A stretch of 64,000 nt of DNA from Clavibacter michiganensis subsp. insidiosus. Lineage in GTDB: Bacteria; Actinomycetota; Actinomycetes; Actinomycetales; Microbacteriaceae. Location: the NCBI RefSeq assembly GCF_002240565.1, contig NZ_MZMO01000001.1:682001-746000 (forward strand). Direction: 5' to 3'. Made by a program: the position numbers and the translations under genes. Shown piece after piece: positions 40,142-49,831 of the stretch. A model generated the notes under the pieces. It did not search any database, was not told where the DNA came from, and saw nothing but the letters and a program-made list of their open reading frames with translations. Each line of letters begins with the position of its first letter. The first letter of the stretch is position 1.

Positions 40142-40697
40142 TCCGTCCCGCGCGGGGATACGCCCGTTCGCTGTGAGCGCGACCTCCGGGACGACAGCCC
40201 GCTCCGACTCGGTTACAGTGGACCCTGGTCGGGCCGCAGTACTCCCGGGTACCAATATTCGCCGCTCCGAGCGGCCTCGCGCCGAGAGGCGTCCTGCGGC
40301 CCGGCTCCTCATCTCCCTTCCCCTCCTCCTCGGCGGGACGGCCCCCGTGCGAGCGGCCGAGCTCCCCGTCTCCGCATCGGCGATTCCCCGTGGCCTGTGA
40401 CCAATCCGTGACGCGCGTCGCGCCGAAGAGTCATCGTGAGGCGCTCACCCGCCTCGCATCCGTCACCCGCGAGGGTGCGACCCGCATCGGTCGGGTCCTG
40501 CCCGCGTGGCAGGCCACCCGGCCATCCCAGATGTCCCGCATGACGGGATCCCGGCTGATGCGGGGCACCGCACACCCGCGGGCCGGCTCCCCATCCCGCC
40601 GCACCACGACCCGGAAGCACCACATGACCTCCCCGCAGCACCGCCCCAGCTCGTCGGGCCCCGCCCTGCCTGCATGCGGTTCGCACGCGGGTCTGGG
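40142..40697. other. Noncoding gap upstream of sigK-like gene
   Basis: No credible gene occupies these 556 bases; the open frames on both strands have shadow-like composition. It contains a promoter-like TACAGT (40215-40220) and the structured segment 40230-40303 described separately. The remainder, about 390 bases of pyrimidine-rich then mixed sequence, shows nothing I can name. Confidence 0.6.
40230..40303 (+). ncRNA. Candidate structured leader RNA
   Basis: A 10-bp perfect closing helix, CGGGCCGCAG (40230-40239) with CTGCGGCCCG (40294-40303), encloses three smaller hairpins: GTAC/GTAC (40239-40252), GCCGCT-CCG-AGCGGC (40261-40275) and CTC/GAG near 40277-40288. A -10-like TACAGT ends ten bases earlier, so a transcript would begin at the closing helix. 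The layout is that of a multi-branch junction, but I match it to no known riboswitch, and high GC makes chance hairpins common. Confidence 0.35.
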
Positions 40698-41300
40698 ATG
40701 CTGGGTCTCGTGCCTTCATCGATCGAGCGTCCCGACCTCCCCGGGCCGGCGGACCCCGAGTCGAAGGAGGCCCTCCTCGGCCGCGTCGCCCAGGGCGACA
40801 AGCGGGCCTTCTCGGAGCTCTACGACCAGCTCGCGCCCCGCGTCCTTGGGCTCGTCCGCCGTCTGCTCGTCGACCACGCGCAGTCGGAGGAGGTCACGCA
40901 GGAGATCTTCCTGGAGATCTGGCAGTCCGCTTCCCGCTTCGACCCGGCCAAGGGCGCAGCGACGACGTGGGTGCTCACCATGGCCCACCGCCGCGCGGTC
41001 GACCGCGTGCGCGCTTCCCAGTCCAGCCGCGATCGCGACGTCCGCATCGGCATCCGCGACCACGAGCACGGCTACGACCAGGTGTCCGAGACCGTCGAGA
41101 TCAGCATCGAGCACGAGAGGGTCACGAAGGCCATGACGAAGCTCACCGAGATCCAGCGCCAGGCCGTCTCGCTCGCCTACTACGGCGGCTACAGCCACAG
41201 CGAGGTCGCGTCGATGCTCGACGTGCCCATCGGCACCGTGAAGACACGTCTGCGCGACGGCATGATCCGTCTGCGCGACGAGATGGGGGTCGCATCATGA
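40698..41300 (+). CDS. sigK: ECF sigma factor, SigK-like
   Basis: A 200-residue RNA polymerase sigma factor. Region 2 spans about 25-95 (FSELYDQLAPRVLGLVRRLL, EEVTQEIFLEIW, and the -10-binding WVLTMAHRRAVDRVR), and region 4 spans about 140-195 (AYYGGYSHSEVASMLDVPIG, the -35-binding HTH). It is followed by a RskA-type anti-sigma factor overlapping by ATGA, the standard SigK/RskA arrangement. The start is ATG 40698 or GTG 40710; neither has a clear ribosome binding site. Confidence 0.92.
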   Translation: MLGLVPSSIERPDLPGPADPESKEALLGRVAQGDKRAFSELYDQLAPRVLGLVRRLLVDHAQSEEVTQEIFLEIWQSASRFDPAKGAATTWVLTMAHRRAVDRVRASQSSRDRDVRIGIRDHEHGYDQVSETVEISIEHERVTKAMTKLTEIQRQAVSLAYYGGYSHSEVASMLDVPIGTVKTRLRDGMIRLRDEMGVAS

Positions 41301-42160
41301 CCACCGACGACGACATCCGCATGCTCACCGCGGCGTACGCGCTCGGCGCCGTCGACGCCGAGGAGGCGGCGGAGATCGAGGCGCTCCTCGAGCGCGATCC
41401 CGCCCTCCGCGCCGAGGTGGAGGAGCTGCGGGCCACCGCGGCCGACCTCGCCTGGACGACCGAGCCGGTGGATCCGTCGCCGCGCCTCAAGATCGACCTC
41501 ATGGCCATGCTCGACGCCACCCCGCAGCTGCCGCCGCTCGCCGCACCGTCCGCCGTGACGGACGACCGGCGCCGCCCCGCGCCGGTCACGCAGCTGCGGC
41601 CCGTGGCATCCGCGGACGCCGTCCCCGGTGCCTCCGCGCCGTCGTCCCCCGCGCCGCGCGAGCGCCTCGGATCCGCGTCCGCTCGCGCCTCCGAGCGCTG
41701 GTTCCGCCGGCCGGGTGCCCTGATCGGCGTCGCCGCGGCTGCCGTCGTGCTCGTCGTCGGCGGCGTGGTCGTCGGTACGAACGTGGGCGGTCCGGGCACG
41801 TCGCAGACACCCGTCGCGTCCGCGTACGAGCAGGTCACCACGGCATCCGACGTCGTCATCGACAAGCGCGACGTCGTCGGCGGCGGCACGGCGACGGTCT
41901 ACTTCTCCGCCTCCGAGGCGAAGACGGCGGTCGTGCTGAACGACGCGTCGCCGCTGCCCGAGGGCCGCGTGCTCCAGATGTGGTACGTCGGCGCCTCCGG
42001 CCCCGTGTCCGCCGGCGTCATGTCGGCCTCGGACGGGGCGGGTCACGCCGTGCTCCAGGGCAGCTACACGCCCGGCGACACCGTGGCCATCACGGTCGAG
42101 CCCGAGGGCGGATCCGAGCAGCCCACGACCGAGCCCATCGTGGCGGTCACCAGCACCTGA
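41297..42160 (+). CDS. rskA: Anti-sigma-K factor RskA
   Basis: This 287-residue membrane protein has a cytoplasmic N-terminal anti-sigma domain (about 1-75: AYALGAVDAEEAAEIE and a run of helices), a Pro/Ala-rich linker, one membrane helix (about 140-160, GVAAAAVVLVVGGVVVG) and an extracytoplasmic RskA domain (about 185-287, VLQMWYVGASGPVSAGVM). It is known to hold SigK at the membrane until regulated proteolysis releases it. The start overlaps the sigma stop by four bases. Confidence 0.95.
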   Translation: MTTDDDIRMLTAAYALGAVDAEEAAEIEALLERDPALRAEVEELRATAADLAWTTEPVDPSPRLKIDLMAMLDATPQLPPLAAPSAVTDDRRRPAPVTQLRPVASADAVPGASAPSSPAPRERLGSASARASERWFRRPGALIGVAAAAVVLVVGGVVVGTNVGGPGTSQTPVASAYEQVTTASDVVIDKRDVVGGGTATVYFSASEAKTAVVLNDASPLPEGRVLQMWYVGASGPVSAGVMSASDGAGHAVLQGSYTPGDTVAITVEPEGGSEQPTTEPIVAVTST

Positions 42161-42188
42161 TCGGTGCCGCACGACCCGCGACATGCAG

Positions 42189-42222
42189 AAGGCCCCCGCA
42201 TCCCTGAGGATGCGGGGGCCTT
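42189..42222. terminator. Terminator between rskA and pstB
   Basis: A perfect 15-bp stem (AAGGCCCCCGCATCC, 42189-42203, complement 42208-42222) with a CTGA loop, followed by TCC. Convergent genes on both sides could share it. Confidence 0.88.
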
Positions 42223-42240
42223 CCCCGTGCGCGGGGCGGA

Positions 42241-43020
42241 TCAGCCGAAGCGGCCGCTGACGTAGTCCTCGGTCGCCTGCACGCTGGGCTTCGAGAACAT
42301 GGTGGTGGTGTCGTCGTACTCGATGAGCTTGCCGGGCTTGCCGGTGCCGGCGATGTTGAAGAAGGCCGTGCGGTCGGAGACGCGGCTGGCCTGCTGCATG
42401 TTGTGGGTCACGATCACGATCGTGTACTGCGCCTTGAGCTCCTCGATGAGGTCCTCGATGGCGAGCGTGGAGATGGGGTCGAGCGCGGAGCACGGCTCGT
42501 CCATCAGCACCACGTCGGGCTGCACCGCGATGGCGCGCGCGATGCAGAGGCGCTGCTGCTGGCCGCCCGAGAGGCCGGATCCCGGCAGCGCGAGGCGGTC
42601 CTTGACCTCGTTCCAGAGGTTGGCGCCCATGAGCGACTGCTCGACGAGGGCGTCCGCGTCCGACTTGGAGATCTTCCGGTTGTTGAGCTTCACGCCCGCC
42701 AGCACGTTGTCGCGGATCGACATGGTGGGGAACGGGTTCGGCCGCTGGAAGACCATGCCGACCTGGCGGCGCACGAGCACCGGGTCGACGCCGGGGCCGT
42801 AGAGGTCGTTGCCGTCGACCAGCACCTCGCCCTCGACGTACGCGCCGGGGATCACCTCGTGCATGCGGTTCAGCGTGCGGAGGAAGGTCGACTTGCCGCA
42901 GCCGGACGGGCCGATGAACGCCGTGACGGTGCGCGGCTCGATCCGCAGGTTGACGTCCTCGACGGCCTTGAACTTGCCGTAGTAGACGTTCAGGTCGTTG
43001 ACTTCGATGCTCTTGGACAA
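42241..43020 (-). CDS. pstB: Phosphate ABC transporter ATPase
   Basis: The 259-residue ATPase powers high-affinity phosphate uptake with PstC and PstA. Walker A is GPSGCGKST, the signature is LSGGQQQR, Walker B is VVLMDEP, and the PstB-typical [16 protein letters not shown]-loop region is present. It is the last gene of pstSCAB; the gap from pstA is 43 bases. Confidence 0.98.
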   Translation of the reverse strand: MSKSIEVNDLNVYYGKFKAVEDVNLRIEPRTVTAFIGPSGCGKSTFLRTLNRMHEVIPGAYVEGEVLVDGNDLYGPGVDPVLVRRQVGMVFQRPNPFPTMSIRDNVLAGVKLNNRKISKSDADALVEQSLMGANLWNEVKDRLALPGSGLSGGQQQRLCIARAIAVQPDVVLMDEPCSALDPISTLAIEDLIEELKAQYTIVIVTHNMQQASRVSDRTAFFNIAGTGKPGKLIEYDDTTTMFSKPSVQATEDYVSGRFG

Positions 43021-43063
43021 AGGGTGTTCCTAACCGTTCGGGTCGTGGCCGGGGGAGCGGGCG

Positions 43064-44164
43064 CTAGCGGCCGAGCTTGGGGGCGAAGATGCGGGCGATG
43101 AGCCGCGCGACGATGTTCAGCACCATGACGATGAGGATCAGCACGAGCGCGCCGGTCCACGCGCGGTCGACGTAGGCCGCCGCGTCCGAGCCCTGGTCGG
43201 CGTACTGCCGGAAGACGAACACCGGCAGGGTCATCATCTGGTCCTGGAAGGGGTTGTAGTTCATGCTCTGCGTGAACCCGGCGACGATGAGGAGCGGCGC
43301 CGTCTCGCCGATGACGCGGGCGATCGCGAGCATCACGCCGGTGACGATGCCGGCCAGCGACGTCGGCAGCACGATCTTCACGATCGTCAGCCACTTCGGC
43401 ACGCCGAGCGCGTACGACGCCTCGCGGAGCTCGTTCGGGACCAGCTTGAGCATCTCCTCGGCGCTGCGCACGACCACGGGGATCATCAGCACGGATAGCG
43501 CGAGCGCCCCGCCGAAGCCCAGGCGGATGCCCGGGCCGAGGAAGATCACGAGCAGCGCGTAGGCGAAGAGGCCCGCGACGATGGACGGGATGCCCGTCAT
43601 GACGTCGACGAAGAACGTGATGGCGCGTGCCAGTCGGCCGCGGCCGTACTCGACGAGGTAGATGGCCGCCATGAGGCCGACGGGGATGGAGATCACCGCG
43701 GCGATGGCCGTGACGATCAGCGTGCCGATGATGGCGTGCAGGCCGCCGCCGCCCTCGCCCACCACGTTGCGGAGGCTCGAGTTGAAGAACAGCGGGTCGA
43801 AGCGCCCGGAGCCGTTCGTGACGGCGGTGAACACGAGCGACACGAGCGGGATCAGCGCGAGCACGAACGCGACCGTGACGAGGATCGTGATGACCCGGTC
43901 CTTCGCCTTCCGCTCGCCCTCCACGGCGAGCGAGAAGCAGAAGAGCGCGATGCCGAACAGGATCGTGCCGAACACCGCCGTGCCGACGATGTTGAAGCTG
44001 TCCGCGGCCCCCGAGAGCTCGAGCACCAGGAAGATGGCCGCCATGACGAGCCAGGACACCAGGAAGATCGCGGGCGCCGTGAAGCGGTGCAGCTTCCCGG
44101 CGGTGAGGGAGTTGGGCAGGGTGCTCGCGACGGGCCGCGTGCGGGAGGGGGCTGTCGTCGCCAT
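43064..44164 (-). CDS. pstA: Phosphate ABC transporter permease
   Basis: A 366-residue inner-membrane permease. The N-terminal part (about 25-110) contains extra membrane helices beyond the canonical six-helix core, as in many actinobacterial PstA proteins; the permease EAA-like loop lies in ELREASYALGVPKWLTIVKIV. ATG at 44164 overlaps the pstC stop by one base (TAATG). Confidence 0.96.
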   Translation of the reverse strand: MATTAPSRTRPVASTLPNSLTAGKLHRFTAPAIFLVSWLVMAAIFLVLELSGAADSFNIVGTAVFGTILFGIALFCFSLAVEGERKAKDRVITILVTVAFVLALIPLVSLVFTAVTNGSGRFDPLFFNSSLRNVVGEGGGGLHAIIGTLIVTAIAAVISIPVGLMAAIYLVEYGRGRLARAITFFVDVMTGIPSIVAGLFAYALLVIFLGPGIRLGFGGALALSVLMIPVVVRSAEEMLKLVPNELREASYALGVPKWLTIVKIVLPTSLAGIVTGVMLAIARVIGETAPLLIVAGFTQSMNYNPFQDQMMTLPVFVFRQYADQGSDAAAYVDRAWTGALVLILIVMVLNIVARLIARIFAPKLGR

Positions 44165-45165
44165 TAGTTCGCTCCGGAGAAGGCCTTGCGGCGGCTGATG
44201 ATGTAGCGGGCCAGCATGTTCACGGCCAGCGTGATGACGAAGAGCATGAGGCCGGACGCGATGAGCTCGTTGATCTTGAGGCCGTACGCCTCGGGGAAGC
44301 TCAGCGCGATGTTGGCGGCGATGGTGTTCGAGTTCGTCGACTGGAACCACGCGAAGTTCACGACCGCGGCGGGGGAGAGGACGATCGCGACCGCCATCGT
44401 CTCGCCGAGGGCGCGACCGAGGCCGAGCATGGCGGCCGAGATGATGCCGGGGCGGCCGAAGGGCAGCACGGCGGTCTGGATCATCTCCCAGCGCGTCGCA
44501 CCGAGGGCCAGCGCCGCCTCCTCGTGCAGCTTCGGCGTCTGGAGGAAGACCTCGCGGGACAGCGCGGTGACGATCGGCAGGATCATGACGGCGAGCACGA
44601 CGGCGACCGTGAAGATCGTGCGGCCGGTGCCCGAGACGGGGCCGGCGAAGAGCGGGAACCAGCCGAACGCGTCGGTGAGGAACTCGTAGAACGGCTGCAG
44701 GAACTTCGCCAGCACCGCTATGCCCCAGAGCCCGAACACCACGGACGGCACGGCCGCGAGCAGGTCGATGATGTACCCGAGGCCCTGCGCGAGGCGGCGG
44801 GGCGCGTAGTGCGAGATGAAGAGCGCGATGCCGATGGCGACGGGGACGGCCATGAGCATGGCGAGCGCCGCGGCGTAGACCGTGCCGAACATCAGCGGGC
44901 CGACGTAGGCCCAGAAGCCGCCGCCGCCGGAGACCTCGGCGGGAGGCGCGGTGAGCGCGGGGATGCTCTGCACGACGAGGAACAGCGCGACGGCCGCGAG
45001 GATCACGAGGATCAGCGTGCCGGACCCTCGGGAGAGGCCGGAGAAGACGCGGTCGCCCACGCGGGCCTTGGGCTTGGCGTCCTGGGAGCTGCGGAGGGCA
45101 GCGGACGCGTCGCGCGGCGGTTCGGTCTCGGGAGCCTGGGGAGGCTGCGGGGCGGCGGTCGTCAT
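44164..45165 (-). CDS. pstC: Phosphate ABC transporter permease
   Basis: The 333-residue permease has six main membrane helices after a hydrophilic N-terminal 45 residues (Pro/Glu-rich). The EAA-like loop is KLHEEAALALGATRWEMIQTAVLP. It pairs with PstA in the phosphate channel. The gap to pstS is 108 bases and holds a hairpin, so the distal genes may be transcribed at a lower level than pstS. Confidence 0.97.
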   Translation of the reverse strand: MTTAAPQPPQAPETEPPRDASAALRSSQDAKPKARVGDRVFSGLSRGSGTLILVILAAVALFLVVQSIPALTAPPAEVSGGGGFWAYVGPLMFGTVYAAALAMLMAVPVAIGIALFISHYAPRRLAQGLGYIIDLLAAVPSVVFGLWGIAVLAKFLQPFYEFLTDAFGWFPLFAGPVSGTGRTIFTVAVVLAVMILPIVTALSREVFLQTPKLHEEAALALGATRWEMIQTAVLPFGRPGIISAAMLGLGRALGETMAVAIVLSPAAVVNFAWFQSTNSNTIAANIALSFPEAYGLKINELIASGLMLFVITLAVNMLARYIISRRKAFSGAN

Positions 45166-45226
45166 GGGTCGGGTTCCCTTGCGGTCGAGATGATGGGGCT
45201 GGGGACGGCGGGGCCGCCCGTGGGAG

Positions 45227-45262
45227 CGCCCCCTGACCCGCGCGGGCGCGGATCAGGGGGCG
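45227..45262 (-). terminator. Intercistronic hairpin between pstS and pstC
   Basis: A perfect 10-bp inverted repeat (CGCCCCCTGA, 45227-45236, complement 45253-45262) encloses a GC-rich loop. Between pstS and the membrane genes such a hairpin commonly attenuates or stabilises the upstream message, giving an excess of binding protein. Confidence 0.6.
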
Positions 45263-45273
45263 GACGGCGGGTG

Positions 45274-46371
45274 CTACTTGATCGACTCGACCGCGGTCTT
45301 GACCTGCGCGGCGACCGTGTCGGACAGCGGCGCGGCGCCGGCCTTCTCGGCGGCGAGCTGCTGGCCCTCGGTGCTGGTCACGTAGCCGACGTAGGCATTG
45401 ACGAGCTCGCCGACGGCCGGGTCCTTGTACTCCTGGCAGGTGATGAGGTAGCTGACCAGGACGATCGGGTAGACACCCGACGCGGTGGTCGAGTAGTCGA
45501 TGTCGAAGACGACGTCATTCGCCTCGCGGCCCTCGGCCTCGGGCGAGGCCTCGACGACGGCGGCTGCGGCCTCCGGCGAGTAGCCGACGAACTCGTCGCC
45601 GACCTTGATCTTCGCGACGCCGAGGGTGCCGGCCTTGGACGCGTCGGCGTAGCCGATGATGTTGCTGCCGCCCTTGACGGCGTCGACGACGCCGGTCGTG
45701 CCCTGGGCCGCCTCGCCGCCCTGGTAGGGCCAGACGCCCTTGGGCTCCGCGTCCCAGACCGTCTTGGCCGTGGTGTTGAGGTACTTCGCGAAGTTCTCGG
45801 TGGTGCCCGAGTCGTCCGAGCGGTGCACGGCGGTGATGGTGGCGTCGGGCATGGTCGCGTCGGGGTTGAGCGCGACGATGGCTGGGTCGTTCCACTTCGT
45901 GATGGTGCCCTTGAAGATGCCCGCGGTGGTGGCGGCGTCGAGGTGCAGCTCCTTCACGCCGTCGACCTGGAAGATCAGCGCGATGGGGGAGATGTAGGCG
46001 GGGAGGTCGATCGGCTTGACGCCGTCGGCGCACTGGCCGAACGTGCCGGTGAGCTCGTCGGTCTTGAGCGCGCGGTCGGAGCCGGCGAAGTTCGCGTTCT
46101 GGCCGCCGGCCATGAACGCCTCGCGCCCGGCGCCGGAACCCTCGCCCGCGTAGGTGACGGTGACGCCGGGGTTGGCGGTCTGGAACGCGGCGTTCCAGGC
46201 CTCCTGGGCAGCGCCCTGGGAGGTGGCGCCGATGCCGTTGAGCGTGCCGGACAGGGTGGACGCCGATGCGTCGCCGCCCTCGGCGGGCGCCTCGTTGGAG
46301 GCGCAGGAGGAGAGTGCGAGTGCGGTGACGGCGGCGAGCGCTGCTGCGCTGCTGAGACGCGAGATCTTCAC
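45274..46371 (-). CDS. pstS: Phosphate-binding lipoprotein
   Basis: The 365-residue extracytoplasmic receptor delivers phosphate to PstCA. It has a lipoprotein signal with lipobox LSSC (about residue 23), the phosphate-contacting GATSQGAAQEAW and GEGSGAGREAFMAG segments, and HRSDDSGTTENF in the hinge. GTG at 46371 is used; GGAAGG precedes it by nine bases, and the signal peptide then starts directly (VKISRLSSAAAL). A PHO box lies about 96 bases upstream. Confidence 0.97.
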   Translation of the reverse strand: MKISRLSSAAALAAVTALALSSCASNEAPAEGGDASASTLSGTLNGIGATSQGAAQEAWNAAFQTANPGVTVTYAGEGSGAGREAFMAGGQNANFAGSDRALKTDELTGTFGQCADGVKPIDLPAYISPIALIFQVDGVKELHLDAATTAGIFKGTITKWNDPAIVALNPDATMPDATITAVHRSDDSGTTENFAKYLNTTAKTVWDAEPKGVWPYQGGEAAQGTTGVVDAVKGGSNIIGYADASKAGTLGVAKIKVGDEFVGYSPEAAAAVVEASPEAEGREANDVVFDIDYSTTASGVYPIVLVSYLITCQEYKDPAVGELVNAYVGYVTSTEGQQLAAEKAGAAPLSDTVAAQVKTAVESIK

Positions 46372-46466
46372 GTGATGGAGCCTTCCGGGTATTTCTTGCT
46401 GTGAGGAGGCAGGTGCATGCCCCTCGACGAAGCTATGTCGGGCCATTGACGGGATTGGCCGGAACC

Positions 46467-46484
46467 GGTGAACGGGAGGTGAAC
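46467..46484 (-). promoter_or_regulatory. PHO box of pstS
   Basis: Two exact direct repeats GTTCACC (minus strand; plus-strand GGTGAAC at 46467-46473 and 46478-46484) are spaced 11 bases, matching the actinobacterial PHO-box pattern for PhoP/RegX3-type regulators. It lies about 96 bases before the pstS start. Confidence 0.88.
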
Positions 46485-46571
46485 AGACCGCGTGGATCGG
46501 CACGGGCTCAGGCGCTCGGGCGCACAGTGGTCGGTCGGGCAGCGAACGGGGCGTCGCGATGCCCGGCGTCG

Positions 46572-47522
46572 TCACGCCGACGGGCCGTACGTCTCCACCG
46601 CGAGGATCCCCGCCTCCGGGTCAGACGCCGACAGGTGCACCACCGAGAACTCGGCGGGCGACAGCATCCCGGCCCGCGGCATGCGGCTCGCGCGGGGCGT
46701 CTCCGTGGCGAGGGCGATCTCGTGCAGGATCTCCGGCAGGACGGGGCTGTGGCTGCAGAGCACGGCGCTGCGGGCCTTGCGCACGCGCTTCGCGACGGTC
46801 TCGCGCACGGATCCGCCGTCGGTCTCGTAGGCGTCCTGGCTGATCCCCGCGTCCTCCTTCACCCGCCGGCCGAGGGTCTCGGCGAGGGGCGCGACCGTCT
46901 GCAGGCAGCGCTCGGCGGTGCTGCTCGTGACGACCTGTGGCCCGAACGCGAGCAGCGTCGGCACGATCGACCGCGCCTCGTCGCGTCCGCGGGCGCTGAG
47001 CGGCCGGCCCGCGTCGGCGCCGTCCCACTCGTACGGCTGCACGGCGTGGCCGTGGCGCAGCGCGATGAGGGCGAACGACCGGTGCGAGCCCGTCTCCACG
47101 AGCCCGGCGAAGAGGTCGAGGATCTGCACCTCGCCCGGGTAGTCGAGGCGCTTGCGGGCGTTGGGGATGGAGACCCACTCGACGCTCTCCACCTCGTCGT
47201 CCGGCTCGAAGCGTCCTGCCTCGACCATGGCGTCCGTGGCCTCGGCGGCCCAGTAGCTCACCGACTTGCGGCGGCCGCCGGAGATGCCGTACTCGATGGC
47301 GCCGAGCGGCACGCCGAGCGCGACCCGGAGGCCGGTCTCCTCGTGCACCTCGCGGACGGCGGTCTGCGGGAGCGTCTCGCCGGGATCGACCTTGCCCTTC
47401 GGCAGGGACGTGTCGCGGCGTCGGGTGCGGTGGATGATGAGCACCCGGATCCGTCTGTCGACCACGCGCCAGACGACGGCGCCTGCGGCGAAGACGGAGG
47501 GGGAGGGCGGCACGTCCCCCAC
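46572..47522 (-). CDS. mutT1: Nudix hydrolase fused to histidine phosphatase (MutT1-like)
   Basis: The 316-residue protein has an N-terminal Nudix domain with a perfect box (GKVDPGETLPQTAV then REVHEETGL, about 42-64) and a C-terminal phosphoglycerate-mutase-like domain (about 170-316) with RHG (IALRHGHAV), the SSTAERCLQT Arg motif and the CSHSPVLPE His motif. This fusion is the mycobacterial MutT1 layout, which degrades 8-oxo-dGTP and diadenosine polyphosphates. The start is GTG 47522 or GTG 47513. It lies 32 bases downstream of ppk on the same strand, so it may share the PHO-box promoter. Confidence 0.92.
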   Translation of the reverse strand: MGDVPPSPSVFAAGAVVWRVVDRRIRVLIIHRTRRRDTSLPKGKVDPGETLPQTAVREVHEETGLRVALGVPLGAIEYGISGGRRKSVSYWAAEATDAMVEAGRFEPDDEVESVEWVSIPNARKRLDYPGEVQILDLFAGLVETGSHRSFALIALRHGHAVQPYEWDGADAGRPLSARGRDEARSIVPTLLAFGPQVVTSSTAERCLQTVAPLAETLGRRVKEDAGISQDAYETDGGSVRETVAKRVRKARSAVLCSHSPVLPEILHEIALATETPRASRMPRAGMLSPAEFSVVHLSASDPEAGILAVETYGPSA

Positions 47523-47554
47523 GCTAGCGGGGTCCGTGCTCGGTTCAGCGGTGC

Positions 47555-49738
47555 TCAGCGGAGCACGCGCCGCTTGCGCTTGGACACGATGCCCATCACC
47601 GCGGTCTGCAGGTCCTCCAGCGTCGTGCCGTCCGCGCCCTTGTTGCGGCGCGTCCACTCCCCGTCGGAGTCGAGGATCCACGCGGAGGTCGTGTCGGCCA
47701 TGGCGCGGTCGAAGAGGTCCTCGATCTCCTGCAGGTGCGCGGGGTCGACGAGGCGCACGAGCGCCTCGACGCGGCGGTCGAGGTTGCGGTGCATCATGTC
47801 GGCGCTGCCGATGTAGGTGGCCTGGTCGCCGTCGTTGACGAACGAGAACACGCGGCTGTGCTCGAGGTAGCGCCCGAGGATCGACCGCACCTCGATGTTC
47901 TCGCTGAGCCCCGGCTGTCCCGGCGTGAGCGAGCAGATGCCGCGCACCCAGACCTGCACGGGCACGCCCGCGTTGCTCGCCCGGTAGAGCGCGTCGATGA
48001 TCTTCTCGTCGACGATGGAGTTGACCTTGATGCGGATGCCGCTGGGCTTCCCGTCGAGCGCGTTCTGCGTCTCCACGGCGATGCGCTTGAGCAGGCCCTT
48101 CCGCAGGTGCAGCGGCGCGACGAGCAGGCGCTTGAACTTCTTCTCGATGCCGTAGCCGGAGAGCTCGTTGAACAGGCGCGTGAGGTCCTTGCCCACGACG
48201 TCGTCCGCGGTGAGGAGCCCGAGGTCCTCGTAGATGCGGCTCGTCTTGGGGTTGTAGTTGCCTGTGCCGATGTGGCTGTAGTGCCGCAGCACCCCGCCCT
48301 TCTCCTGGCGGATCACGAGCGCGAGCTTGCAGTGCGTCTTGAGCCCCGCGACGCCGTAGACGACGTGCACGCCGGCCTTCTCGAGCTTGCGGGCCCACGT
48401 GATGTTGGCCTGCTCGTCGAAGCGCGCCTTGATCTCCACCAGCGCGAGCACCTGCTTGCCCGCCTCGGCCGCGTCGATGAGCGCCTCGACGATGGGGCTG
48501 TCGCCGCTCGTGCGGTAGAGGGTCTGCTTGATGGCGAGCACGTGGGGATCCGCCGCCGCCTGCTCCAGGAACGCCTGCACGCTCGTGGTGAACGACTCGT
48601 AGGGGTGGTGCAGCAGGATGTCCTGCTGCGCGATGGAGCGGAAGATGTCGGCGCGCGAGTTGTCCTCGGCCGGTTTCAGCGCGACGGCCGTGGTGGGCAC
48701 GTTGTTCGGGTAGTGCAGCGCCGGCCGGTCGAGCTTCGCGAGGTCGAACAGGCCGCCGAGGTCGAGCGGGGACGGGAGCGTGAACACCTCCTGCTCGGTG
48801 ATGTCGAGCTCGCGCATGAGGAGGTCGAGCGTGACCGCGTCCATGTCGTCCGAGATCTCGAGGCGGATGGGCGGGCCGAACCGGCGTCGCAGGAGCTCCT
48901 TCTCGAGGGCCTGGATGAGGTTCTCGGTCTCGTCCTCCTCGATCTGCACGTCCTCGTTGCGCGTGACGCGGAACACGTGGTGCTCGACGATCTCCATGCC
49001 CGGGAACAGCGTCTGCAGCTGGTTCGCGATGAGGTCCTCGAGGGCGATGAAGTCGATGGGGCCGGAGCGCGTGTCGGGCGTGAGCGGCATGAAGCGCGGC
49101 AGCATCTGCGGCACCTTGATGCGCGCGAACTCCTGGCGGTTCGTCTTCGGGTTGCGGATGCGCACCGAGAGGTTCAGCGACAGGCCGGAGATGTAGGGGA
49201 AGGGGTGGGCCGGATCCACCGCGAGCGGCATGAGCACCGGGAACACCTGCTCGGAGAAGAGCTCGTGCAGGCGGTCCTGCTGGGCCTCGTCGAGCGAGTC
49301 CCAGCGCACGACGCGGATGCCGTGCTCCTCGAGCGCCGGGCGCACGCTGTCGTTGAAGGCGGCCGCGTGGCGGACCTGCAGGCGGTACGCGGTCTCGTTG
49401 ATGGCGGAGAGCACCTCGGCGGGCGTGCGGCCGATGTTGGTGGGGACGGCGAGGCCCGTCGCGATGCGGCGCTTGAGGCCGGCGACGCGGACCATGAAGA
49501 ACTCATCGAGGTTGCTGGCGAAGATGGCGAGGAAGTTGGCCCGCTCGAGGACCGGCAGCTCGGGGTCCTCCGCCAGCTCGAGCACGCGGCGGTTGAACGC
49601 CAGCCAGCTCAGCTCGCGGTCGAGGAAGCGCCCCTCGGGGAGGGTCCCGTCGTCCTCGAGGAGCTCGTCCTCCTCGTCGAAGTCGTCCAGGGATTCGGCG
49701 ACCGCCTTCGCATCGCCGATGTACGTCTCGCTGTCCAT
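47555..49738 (-). CDS. ppk: Polyphosphate kinase 1
   Basis: PPK1 makes inorganic polyphosphate from ATP. The 727-residue protein has the N-terminal helical domain ([14 protein letters not shown] and [18 protein letters not shown]), the phospholipase-D-like catalytic domains, and the phosphorylated His in [13 protein letters not shown] (about residue 492). ATG at 49738 follows a PHO box by 42 bases, so expression in phosphate starvation is likely. The neighbouring mutT1, pst, phoU and senX3-regX3 genes support this. Confidence 0.97.
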   Translation of the reverse strand: MDSETYIGDAKAVAESLDDFDEEDELLEDDGTLPEGRFLDRELSWLAFNRRVLELAEDPELPVLERANFLAIFASNLDEFFMVRVAGLKRRIATGLAVPTNIGRTPAEVLSAINETAYRLQVRHAAAFNDSVRPALEEHGIRVVRWDSLDEAQQDRLHELFSEQVFPVLMPLAVDPAHPFPYISGLSLNLSVRIRNPKTNRQEFARIKVPQMLPRFMPLTPDTRSGPIDFIALEDLIANQLQTLFPGMEIVEHHVFRVTRNEDVQIEEDETENLIQALEKELLRRRFGPPIRLEISDDMDAVTLDLLMRELDITEQEVFTLPSPLDLGGLFDLAKLDRPALHYPNNVPTTAVALKPAEDNSRADIFRSIAQQDILLHHPYESFTTSVQAFLEQAAADPHVLAIKQTLYRTSGDSPIVEALIDAAEAGKQVLALVEIKARFDEQANITWARKLEKAGVHVVYGVAGLKTHCKLALVIRQEKGGVLRHYSHIGTGNYNPKTSRIYEDLGLLTADDVVGKDLTRLFNELSGYGIEKKFKRLLVAPLHLRKGLLKRIAVETQNALDGKPSGIRIKVNSIVDEKIIDALYRASNAGVPVQVWVRGICSLTPGQPGLSENIEVRSILGRYLEHSRVFSFVNDGDQATYIGSADMMHRNLDRRVEALVRLVDPAHLQEIEDLFDRAMADTTSAWILDSDGEWTRRNKGADGTTLEDLQTAVMGIVSKRKRRVLR

Positions 49739-49780
49739 CCGCCCATCATGGCATCGCGGTGTGCCCTCCGCCCTCCGGCA

Positions 49781-49798
49781 GGTGAACGCACGGTGAAC
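49781..49798 (-). promoter_or_regulatory. PHO box of ppk
   Basis: Two direct repeats GTTCACC (minus strand; plus-strand GGTGAAC at 49781-49787 and 49792-49798) are 11 bases apart, the same arrangement as at pstS, and lie 43 bases upstream of the ppk ATG. Confidence 0.85.
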
Positions 49799-49831
49799 CG
49801 CATCGGGAGAGCGCTGGGGGAGGCGCGGGGA

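Noticed and set aside
40065..40719. Open frames in the gap before sigK (both strands)
   Set aside because: Ser/Arg/Pro-rich translations, no ribosome binding site and no similarity pattern; treated as noncoding.
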